Source: an uncultured Caryophanales bacterium (GTDB lineage: Bacteria > Bacillota_I > Bacilli_A > RFN20 > CAG-826). Taken from it: DNA of 62,344 nucleotides. Below the pieces are notes generated by a model. The model was not told the origin of the DNA. It did not search any database and saw nothing but the letters and a program-made list of their open reading frames with translations. Positions 1 through 6,891 of the stretch are shown in pieces. The translations under genes were made by a program, and so were the position numbers. Each line of letters opens with the position of its first letter. The stretch's first letter is position 1. Where the stretch lies: assembly GCA_937902735.1 (NCBI GenBank), contig CALELS010000018.1:1-62344 (forward strand), written 5' to 3'.

Positions 1-38
1 GATCTACACTCTTTCCCTACACGACGCTCTTCCGATCT
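1..38 (+). other. Illumina TruSeq adapter sequence (not phage DNA)
   Basis: These 38 bases match the 3' part of the Illumina TruSeq universal adapter, from GATCTACACTC through CTTCCGATCT. Phage sequence begins at 39. The adapter should be trimmed. Its junction with phage DNA just upstream of the packaging genes may mark a natural end of the virion DNA to which adapters were ligated; that is inference. Confidence 0.97.
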
Positions 39-142
39 TCGATTCTTTGGATTTTCCCCGGGGGTGATTTTTTGGAGGAGGCCTACCTCCATTACCTGCT
101 TTTAATCATCCTCGTGGGGTACTAAAAAGTTTTTAATTTTAT
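39..142. other. Noncoding left terminus, possible cos/pac region
   Basis: No gene is visible. The stretch is unusually GC-rich for this genome: CCCCGGGGG at 56-64 and an inverted repeat with GGAGG (74-78) and CCTCC (86-90) around a central AGGCCT. Position next to the terminase genes and at the adapter junction fits a packaging end, but no cos overhang can be proven from one end. Confidence 0.35.
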
Positions 143-305
143 CTTAGATGGTATTTAAAGTGATTTATAGGGTTGCAAATATTCAATTCGGATAACCAGA
201 ATTCATAAATAAACCTCCTGTTCGAGTTAAAGCTATGTTTATTCTCCTTTCTAATAAAGAATATATTATTGTCCACCTTATAAGTCACTTTAAATATCAT
301 CTAAG
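143..305 (+). ncRNA. Candidate structured leader RNA with two anti-Shine-Dalgarno segments
   Basis: Bases 143-173 pair with 275-305 in a continuous 31-bp stem. The three non-Watson-Crick pairs (including G170 with T278) are all G-U in the + strand RNA and would be A-C mismatches on the - strand, which favours a + strand transcript. The enclosed loop holds GTTTATTCTCCTTTC at 237-251, the exact complement of the leader GAAAGGAGAATAAAC found before the genes at 34769 and 49082, and AAATAAACCTCCT at 207-219, the complement of the leader before 36801. The segments 208-214 and 237-243 can also pair with each other. No promoter or terminator is obvious. It could instead be a DNA structure for packaging, or a - strand leader with two ribosome sites. 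Confidence 0.45.
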
Positions 306-349
306 TGTATATAAACACTGCTAAAAGTGATAGGAAAGGAGACATTACT

Positions 350-715
350 ATGGCAAAAGTTACAAATGGCAAGTCAAAACCCAAGAATGTTAATGATATC
401 CGACCTGCACTAACGCCGGAAGCCAGAGAAAATCAATTAATATATTTGGCTACTGAATTGGCAGAGCAACAATTGAGAGATGGTACAGCATCTTCTCAAG
501 TTATTACACATTATCTTAAGTTAGGTTCTACAAAAGAAAAAATAGAAAAAGAGATTTTAGAAAAACAAAAAGAATTGATATCTGCAAAAACTGAAGCTTT
601 ACAATCGGCAAAGAAGATTGAGGAGCTATATGCAAATGCTATTTCTGCTATGCGTCAATATAGTGGTCATGACAATAATGATGAGGTAGATGAAGATGAT
701 GACCAAGACTATTAG
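350..715 (+). CDS. Candidate terminase small subunit / conserved packaging-region protein
   Basis: 121 residues. The start at 350 follows AGGAAAGGAG at the right distance; an upstream in-frame ATG at 305 overlaps the leader hairpin and lacks a ribosome site. The N-terminal half has the ALTPEARENQ...QLRDGTASSQVITHYLKLGS pattern I recognise from proteins preceding HNH and terminase genes in Bacillota phages. Residues 65-105 are a long charged helix, probably coiled coil, and the C-terminus is acidic (EVDEDDDQDY). Location and helical make-up suit a small terminase that marks DNA for packaging, but the family is often left unnamed. Confidence 0.5.
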   Translation: MAKVTNGKSKPKNVNDIRPALTPEARENQLIYLATELAEQQLRDGTASSQVITHYLKLGSTKEKIEKEILEKQKELISAKTEALQSAKKIEELYANAISAMRQYSGHDNNDEVDEDDDQDY

Positions 716-1125
716 AACATATTCTGAATTAATTCAATTACCAACATTTGAAGAACGACTTGAGTACTTAAGATTACATGGTAAAGTTGGTGCAGATACG
801 TTTGGATTTGATCGATATTTAAATCAGCTTTTTTATACTTCTATCGAATGGCGACATTTACGAGATTCTATTATTGTTAGAGATAATGGTTGTGATTTAG
901 CCATTCCAGAATTTGAAATTGTTGGAAAAATTTATATTCATCATTTAAATCCATTAACAAAAGATGATATTATTAATAAAACCGATTATTTATTAAATCC
1001 TGAGTATCTAGTCTGTACATCGTTTGATACTCATCAATTAATTCATTATGATAATAGGGATCCATCTATAAAAAGACGGACTTATTATAAGAACAAAAAA
1101 TGATACATGCCCATGGAGGCATTGA
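690..1125 (+). CDS. HNH endonuclease, C-terminus reached by +1 shift at CGG
   Basis: An HNH nuclease of the kind that sits beside phage terminases and helps cut concatemers during packaging. The core shows VRDNGCDLA, then IYIHHLNPL, then NPEYLVCTSFDTHQ...HY. It overlaps the upstream gene by 26 bases; starts at 690, 696 or 699 are all possible. CGG is in frame at 1077-1079. Read straight, the protein ends at 1103 (137 residues, ...RRTYYKNKK). Shifting +1 at CGG gives 144 residues ending ...KNDTCPWRH at 1125. The NDTCPW tail is one I know from homologues, so I prefer the shifted product. Confidence 0.75.
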
Positions 1126-1138
1126 AAGGAGGGTTAAG

Positions 1139-1549
1139 ATGTCACATCGTCATAATTATTCAAAGTATTCAGAACAGCCAAAACTTAAAGGTGTCACTGA
1201 TATAGTAAATGACACAGAAGTTGATCCAGTAGTTATTGCTAAACCAATTGTTGAGACAGAAGAAATTCAAGATTCAGCAGATGAGTTAGTAAACGATGAA
1301 ATTATTGATCAACCAATATCAGAGAATGTTGAAAAACAAGAACCTGAAAGCATTATTGGTATTGTTAGTAATACTCAAAAATTACGTGTGCGTAAGGAAG
1401 CAAATGTTGATTCTGAAATCTTATGCGTAATAGAAAAAGATACGGAAATTAACATTGATCTTAAAAATTCTGCTGAATTCTTCTATAAAATAGTGACACC
1501 AGCAGGAGTAGAGGGTTATTGTATGAAAGAATACATAACAATTAAGTAA
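1139..1549 (+). CDS. SH3-domain protein of the packaging region
   Basis: 136 residues. The start at 1139 follows GAAAGGAGGG; the longer open frame from 1100 lacks a ribosome site. The N-terminal 75 residues are acidic and low-complexity. Residues from about 76 form a bacterial SH3-type domain (IIGIVSNTQKLRVRKEANV..., then GYCMKEYI). Such domains bind peptide or cell-wall ligands. Its place between the nuclease and head genes is common in related phages; the role is unknown. Confidence 0.55.
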   Translation: MSHRHNYSKYSEQPKLKGVTDIVNDTEVDPVVIAKPIVETEEIQDSADELVNDEIIDQPISENVEKQEPESIIGIVSNTQKLRVRKEANVDSEILCVIEKDTEINIDLKNSAEFFYKIVTPAGVEGYCMKEYITIK

Positions 1550-1560
1550 GGGGTGATTAT

Positions 1561-1914
1561 ATGGAAGAAAGTATATTAACAAGTATTAAAAAATTATTAG
1601 GTATTTCTGAAGAATGTACAGACTTCGATGTAGATATAATCACTCATATAAATACTGTTTTTATGGTTCTTACTCAGTTAGGAATAGGTCCTAATGAAGG
1701 TTTTTTTATTGAAAACAAAGATGATGTATGGAGCGATTATATAGATGATGAAACTAATTTAAAAGCTATAAAAACATATATTTATTTGAAAGTAAGAATA
1801 GTATTTGATCCACCAACTAATACATCACTTTTAGAATCTATGCAAAATTCTATAAAAGAATTAGAGTGGCGTTTGAATGTTCAAGTAGAATCTGTTAATA
1901 AGGAGGTGCAATAA
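1561..1914 (+). CDS. Conserved head-region protein, possible connector
   Basis: 117 residues, almost entirely helical by composition. It carries a pattern I have seen in head-region proteins of Clostridia phages: KKLLGISEE...DFDVDIITHIN, QLGIGPNEGF, then AIKTYIYLKVRIVFDPP and LEWRLN. The short length, PP turn and W near the C-terminus resemble gp6-like head-tail connectors, but it lies upstream of the large terminase and not after the capsid. The stop overlaps the next start by one base (TAATG), so the two are probably translationally coupled. Confidence 0.45.
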   Translation: MEESILTSIKKLLGISEECTDFDVDIITHINTVFMVLTQLGIGPNEGFFIENKDDVWSDYIDDETNLKAIKTYIYLKVRIVFDPPTNTSLLESMQNSIKELEWRLNVQVESVNKEVQ

Positions 1915-2432
1915 TGTGGCAGTATCAAAACACTGATGAACTTTATCATCATGGAGTTCTAGGTATGAAATGGGGTATTAGACGTTATCAAAATGCTGAT
2001 GGTAGCTATACTAATGCTGGTAAGAAACGATATTTAAACGATAAAACTAAACATATTAAAAATGAATCTGCCAGATCTCAAGCTATTAAAAAATATTCTA
2101 AAAAATGGAATAATAATAGTCAAGTTAAAAAGTATAGATCTAGTAGTCAAGATGCGAAAGAAGCTTCTAGAATTGGTAAAAAGAAATTATATCAAATGAG
2201 TAATAAAGAATTGAGCACCTTAAATAATAGAAAACAATTGGAATACAACTATAAATTAAATCATCCAAGTACAGCTAAAAAGATTATGCTTGGAACAGCA
2301 GCTGTTGCTGGGGCTATAGGAACAATTAATAAATTATATAGTAATAGTAATACTTTAAAAAATAATGGAAAAAAAGTAATAAATTCAGGTAAAAAAATAT
2401 TTGAAAAAGTTAAAAATAGAGTTTATAAATAA
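1914..2432 (+). CDS. LGMKWG-motif protein, copy 1
   Basis: 172 residues. The N-terminus MWQYQNTDELYH..GVLGMKWGIRR followed by YQNADGSYTNAGKKRY is a phage structural motif (DUF7211-like, from memory). The remainder is Lys/Asn-rich helix, with one hydrophobic segment near residues 124-140 (IMLGTAAVAGAIGTI). The same head motif opens the genes at 4211 and 4991. The shared N-terminus on different basic bodies suggests a targeting or assembly tag; that is inference. It serves as an internal reference for the altered copy at 4211. Confidence 0.6.
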   Translation: MWQYQNTDELYHHGVLGMKWGIRRYQNADGSYTNAGKKRYLNDKTKHIKNESARSQAIKKYSKKWNNNSQVKKYRSSSQDAKEASRIGKKKLYQMSNKELSTLNNRKQLEYNYKLNHPSTAKKIMLGTAAVAGAIGTINKLYSNSNTLKNNGKKVINSGKKIFEKVKNRVYK

Positions 2433-2447
2433 AGGAGAATAAACGAT

Positions 2448-4196
2448 ATGGCATTATCGAATACAGCTACACCTCGATACTATGGAATGTTTCGTGATGC
2501 CGTAATTAGAGGTGAAATTCCAGTATGTGAAACAGTATCTATGGAAATGAATCGAATAGATGCTTTAATAGAAAATCCTGGAATATGGTATGATGATCAG
2601 GCGGTGGAAGGTTTTATTAAATACTGTGAAAACGAATTAACATTAACCGATGGTGAAGATTTAGTTCTTTTAGATTCATTTAAATTATGGGCTGAACAAG
2701 TATTTGGTTGGTATTATTTTGTTGAAAGAAGTGTTTACGTTCCCTCAAAAGATGGTCATGGAGGTCATTATACAAATAAACGTATAAAGAAGCGATTAAT
2801 AAACAAACAATATTTGATTGTAGCCAGAGGTGCTGCTAAATCACAATATCAATCCTATATACAAAATTATTTTCTTAATGTTGATACAAGTACTACTCAT
2901 CAGGTTCATACTGCTCCTACAATGAAACAAGCAGAAGAGGTGTTATCTCCGATTAGAACTGCTATTACTCGTTCAAAAGGACCTCTATTTAAATTTCTTA
3001 CTGAAGGATCAATAAATAATACAACTGGTTCAAAAATAAATAGAGTTAAATTATCATCAACCAAAAAAGGTATTGAAAACTTTTTAACAGGTTCTTTATT
3101 AGAAATAAGACCCATGACTATTGATAAACTTCAAGGTTTAAATAGTAGAATTAATACTGTTGATGAATGGTTGTCCGGTGATATTCGTGAGGATGTTATA
3201 GGTGCTCTAGAACAAGGCGCATCTAAAAATGAAGATTATCTAATCGTTGCTGTTAGTTCAGAAGGAACGGTGCGTAATGGTCCTGGCGACACAGTAAAAA
3301 TGGAGTTAATGGATATTCTTAAAGGTGAGTATGTTAACCCGCATGTATCGATATGGTGGTATAGATTGGATTCTATAGATGAAGTAGCAGAACCAGATAA
3401 ATGGCAAAAAGCAAATCCTAATTTAGGTAAAACAGTTAGCTATGAAACATATCAATTAGATGTAGACAGAGCTGAAAAAGCTCCTTCTACTAGAAATGAT
3501 ATATTAGCTAAACGTTTTGGTATACCTATGGAAGGTTATACATATTTCTTTACATATGAAGAAACATTAAAACATCGTAAACGTGATTATTGGGAAATGA
3601 CATGTGCGCTTGGCGCAGATTTATCACAAGGCGATGACTTTTGTGCTTTTACTTTCTTATTTCCATTAAATAATGGTAGTGCTTTTGGTATAAAAGCTAG
3701 AAACTATATCACAGAACATACTCTTATGAAATTACAACCAGCTATGAGAATGAAATATGAAGAATTTATAAAAGAAGGCACATTAATAGTTATGCCTGGG
3801 ACAGTTCTTAATATGATGGAAGTTTATGATGATTTGGATAATCATATTATAGAAAGAAATTATGATGTAAGATGTTTTGGATTTGACCCATATAATGCGA
3901 AAGATTTTGTTGAAAGATGGGAAAGAGAAAACGGTCCATTTGGTATTGAAAAAGTTATACAAGGAGCTAAAACTGAATCAGTTCCATTAGGTGAATTAAA
4001 GAAACTAGCAGAAGATAGGTTATTATTCTTTGACGAAGAAATTATGACATTTACAATGGGTAATTGTATAACATTAGAAGATACTAATGGTAATAGAAAA
4101 TTATATAAAAAACGTTATGATCAAAAAATCGACTCAGTTGCTGCTATGATGGATGCATATGTTGCATATAAATTAAATCGTGAAGCGTTCGAGTAG
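2448..4196 (+). CDS. terL: Terminase large subunit
   Basis: The packaging motor ATPase and nuclease, 582 residues, typical length. A deviant Walker A is at about 126-132 (ARGAAKS), Walker B at about 233-240 (NTVDEWL), and the RuvC-like nuclease domain has acidic clusters near 389 (GADLSQGDDF), FGFDPYNA, and near the end (DQKIDSVAAMMDAYVAY). The ribosome site AAAGGAGAATAAAC precedes 2448. It translocates DNA into the prohead through the portal encoded at 5599. Confidence 0.93.
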   Translation: MALSNTATPRYYGMFRDAVIRGEIPVCETVSMEMNRIDALIENPGIWYDDQAVEGFIKYCENELTLTDGEDLVLLDSFKLWAEQVFGWYYFVERSVYVPSKDGHGGHYTNKRIKKRLINKQYLIVARGAAKSQYQSYIQNYFLNVDTSTTHQVHTAPTMKQAEEVLSPIRTAITRSKGPLFKFLTEGSINNTTGSKINRVKLSSTKKGIENFLTGSLLEIRPMTIDKLQGLNSRINTVDEWLSGDIREDVIGALEQGASKNEDYLIVAVSSEGTVRNGPGDTVKMELMDILKGEYVNPHVSIWWYRLDSIDEVAEPDKWQKANPNLGKTVSYETYQLDVDRAEKAPSTRNDILAKRFGIPMEGYTYFFTYEETLKHRKRDYWEMTCALGADLSQGDDFCAFTFLFPLNNGSAFGIKARNYITEHTLMKLQPAMRMKYEEFIKEGTLIVMPGTVLNMMEVYDDLDNHIIERNYDVRCFGFDPYNAKDFVERWERENGPFGIEKVIQGAKTESVPLGELKKLAEDRLLFFDEEIMTFTMGNCITLEDTNGNRKLYKKRYDQKIDSVAAMMDAYVAYKLNREAFE

Positions 4197-4210
4197 AAAG
4201 GAGTTTTATC

Positions 4211-4979
4211 ATGTGGCAGTATCAAAATACAGATGAACTTTATCATTGGGGTGTTTTAGGTATGAAATGGCGGAGTTAGGCGTTATCAAAATGCTGATGG
4301 TAGCTATACTAATGCTGGTAAAAGAAGATACCAATCAACTGGTATTAGAGCGGCTATAGCTAGACATCAAAATAAAAAAGTGGATGATAGTTTTAAAAAA
4401 TGGAAAGAAAATAGTCAAAAACGTGCTGATGCCATAGAACTTGGTAAAAAGAAAAATCTAGCACAAAGAGCTTATGAAAATGATAAATCTAATAAAGATC
4501 TAAAAAACAAATATAAAGAAGCCAAAAAAGCATATAAAGATGCTTATAAGGGTAATACAACATATAGAAAAGGACAAATAAGAAAAGAAGTAGGATCTGA
4601 TTTATCTAGAAAATATTTAAGCGAGGCTAGAAAAGTAAAAAAAGAAATGATTAAAAATCCAAATGATCAAAGTCTACAAAAGAAATATAATAATCTTATG
4701 AGTAAACATGATATAGAAAGAGCTAAGGCTAGAAAAGCGCCTGATGTAGCAGCCAAAAGATCTGCTAGAAAAGCATCAATGAAAAGAATGATGACGATGT
4801 CTGCGAAAGCTGCTGCTGGTACAGCTGTCGCTGTAGGAGGAGCTTATGCTGTAAATAAATATCTTAAAAGTCATGATGTTCGATTAAATGGAAATCCTAT
4901 ACGCATTAAAACTGATACTATAAAAGCTGCTGGTGAATGGATACGTAAAGGTAAGAATTTTATGAATTATATATATTAG
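4211..4979 (+). CDS. LGMKWG-motif protein, copy 2, split by a CGG +1 shift
   Basis: The gene starts at 4211 after AAAGGAG with the same opening as copy 1. CGG is in frame at 4271-4273, directly after ...LGMKW; straight reading meets TAG two codons later. A +1 shift at CGG gives G then VRRYQNADGSYTNAGK, identical in sense to copy 1 at 1914, and the frame then runs to 4979 (255 residues). The nucleotide alignment with copy 1 shows exactly one extra C. The body is a very Lys/Arg/Ala-rich helix with a hydrophobic segment (AAAGTAVAVGGAYAV). Either +1 recoding or a mutation explains it; the genome-wide CGG pattern favours recoding. Confidence 0.7.
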
Positions 4980-4990
4980 GAGGTGTAATC

Positions 4991-5581
4991 ATGTGGCAAT
5001 ATCAAAATACAGATGAACTTTATCATTATGGTATACTTGGTATGAAATGGGGACATAGGCGTAGTGAATATAGACAAGCCGTTATCAGTGCTAAACAACG
5101 TTATCGTAATAGAAATTCTGCTATACAAAAACGTTATGATATAGCTGAAGCTAATATAGAAAGCAAGTATAAAAGAGGCCAATTATTATCAAAAAAAGAT
5201 CAAGCAAGAGAAAATCATGTAGATACTCTTGCACGAAGGGATTGGGCTCGATCAAAGGCAACATATAAAAATGACAGAAGAATAGCCAAATCTAATTATA
5301 AAGCAAATGTTGCCAAAGATAAACAACAATATAAAGCAAATTATAAAAAATTAAAAGAAAATGATAACGCAGCTGACAAATTAATATTTAATACTGCAAC
5401 TAGAAAGAAAGCGGCTAAATATATGACATTCGATAAAATGTCAATGAGTGATGCACGAAAAAGAGCACGTAAAGATGCTATTCGTAATACTGCTATCATA
5501 GCTGGTATTGGTGCAGCACAAATTGGCGCACAATATATAAAAAATAGAATAGCTAGAGGTAGATCATATATAAATGGATAA
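4991..5581 (+). CDS. LGMKWG-motif protein, copy 3
   Basis: 196 residues starting MWQYQNTDELYHYGILGMKW then GHRR. The body is strongly basic and helical, with many Lys/Arg and aromatic Tyr, and a small hydrophobic stretch near the end (TAIIAGIGAAQIGAQYI). The shared opening with 1914 and 4211 and the divergent body suggest repeated duplication of the tag. The gene lies immediately before the portal, which fits a head or ejection protein, but this is unproven. Confidence 0.55.
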   Translation: MWQYQNTDELYHYGILGMKWGHRRSEYRQAVISAKQRYRNRNSAIQKRYDIAEANIESKYKRGQLLSKKDQARENHVDTLARRDWARSKATYKNDRRIAKSNYKANVAKDKQQYKANYKKLKENDNAADKLIFNTATRKKAAKYMTFDKMSMSDARKRARKDAIRNTAIIAGIGAAQIGAQYIKNRIARGRSYING

Positions 5582-5598
5582 AGAAGGAGGAAATTTAA

Positions 5599-6891
5599 AT
5601 GGAATTATCAATAAATTCTAGATTTAAAAACGCATGGAATGCTTTCATGAATAAAAATGTTATTCCTCCAGATAATACTTATTATGGTGGTTCTTATTAT
5701 AGACCGGATCGACTTCGTTTAACACGAGGTAATGAACGTTCTATAGTAACAGCTATATTTAATAAAATAGCATTAGACATCTCAACTATTGATATAAGAC
5801 ACTGCAAACTAGATGAAGATGATCGTTTAATGGATTATATTTCTTCTAGACTTGACAATTGTTTAACTTTAGAGGCAAATATTGATCAAACAGGTAGAGC
5901 CTTTATTCAAGATGTTGTAATGTCTATGTTTGATGAAGGTTCGGTTGCTTTGGTTCCTGTAGACACAATACAAGATCCTAATAAAACAGATTCTTATGAT
6001 ATTATATCATTAAGAACCGGTAAAATAATAGCCTGGTATCCTACAATGATTAGGGTTGAAGTTTATAATGATAGAACCGGACTTAAAGAGGAAATTACTC
6101 TTCCTAAAAGAATAGTGGGTATAGTGGAAAATCCATTATATGCTATAATGAATGAACCTAATTCAACATTACAACGTTTAATTCGTAAGTTAAATCTTTT
6201 GGATGCTATTGATGAACAATCTGGTTCTGGAAAATTAGACCTAATAATTCAGTTACCTTACATTGTAAAATCACAAGCTAGAAAAGATCAAGCTGAAGAA
6301 AGACGTAGACAAATTGAAACACAACTTTCAGGTTCAAAATATGGTATCGCTTATACTGATGGTACTGAAAAAATTACGCAGTTAAATCGTCCAGTTGAAA
6401 ACAATCTATTAAAACAAGTTGAGTATTTAACGAGTATGCTATATAGCCAGTTAGGTATAACTCAGGGAGTTTTAGATGGTACAGCTGATGAAAAAACTAT
6501 GACTAATTATTATTCACGTACTATCGAACCTATAATGTTAGCAATTATTGATGAAATGAAACGAAAGTTTCTAACAAAAACTGCTAGGACTCAAAAACAA
6601 ACTATCTTGTTCTTTAGAGATCCATTTAAATTAGTTCCTGTAGAGAAATTGGCAGATATTGCTGATAAATTTACAAGGAATGAAATACTATCTTCTAATG
6701 AATTAAGAGGTATTGTTGGAAGAAAACCTTCTGATGATCCAAGAGCAGATATGTTAATCAACAGCAATTTAAATCATGGTAATAATATGCCTACACCTGG
6801 TGGAGGTATGCCTGTACCTGAATATGCTGACATGCAAGGTGGTATAAATAATAACTATAATATGGAAGGAGGAGACCAAGTTGAAGGCTGA
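5599..6891 (+). CDS. Portal protein
   Basis: 430 residues, HK97-type portal: the dodecameric ring through which DNA enters and leaves the head. Recognisable parts are NERSIVTAIFNKIALDIS near the N-terminus, the middle TKTDSYDIISLRTGKI-like clip region, and VEYLTSMLYSQLGITQGVLDG, typical of portals. The C-terminus is Gly/Asn/Pro-rich (MPTPGGGMPVPE). Ribosome site GAAGGAGG precedes 5599. The 3' end overlaps the TTG start of the protease-capsid gene. Confidence 0.85.
   Translation: MELSINSRFKNAWNAFMNKNVIPPDNTYYGGSYYRPDRLRLTRGNERSIVTAIFNKIALDISTIDIRHCKLDEDDRLMDYISSRLDNCLTLEANIDQTGRAFIQDVVMSMFDEGSVALVPVDTIQDPNKTDSYDIISLRTGKIIAWYPTMIRVEVYNDRTGLKEEITLPKRIVGIVENPLYAIMNEPNSTLQRLIRKLNLLDAIDEQSGSGKLDLIIQLPYIVKSQARKDQAEERRRQIETQLSGSKYGIAYTDGTEKITQLNRPVENNLLKQVEYLTSMLYSQLGITQGVLDGTADEKTMTNYYSRTIEPIMLAIIDEMKRKFLTKTARTQKQTILFFRDPFKLVPVEKLADIADKFTRNEILSSNELRGIVGRKPSDDPRADMLINSNLNHGNNMPTPGGGMPVPEYADMQGGINNNYNMEGGDQVEG

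Noticed and set aside
215..235. tRNA gene suggested by GTTCGAGTT
   Set aside because: No acceptor, D or anticodon stems can be drawn around it, and the T-stem does not pair. I found no tRNA gene anywhere, so no phage tRNA for CGG or CGGN is visible.
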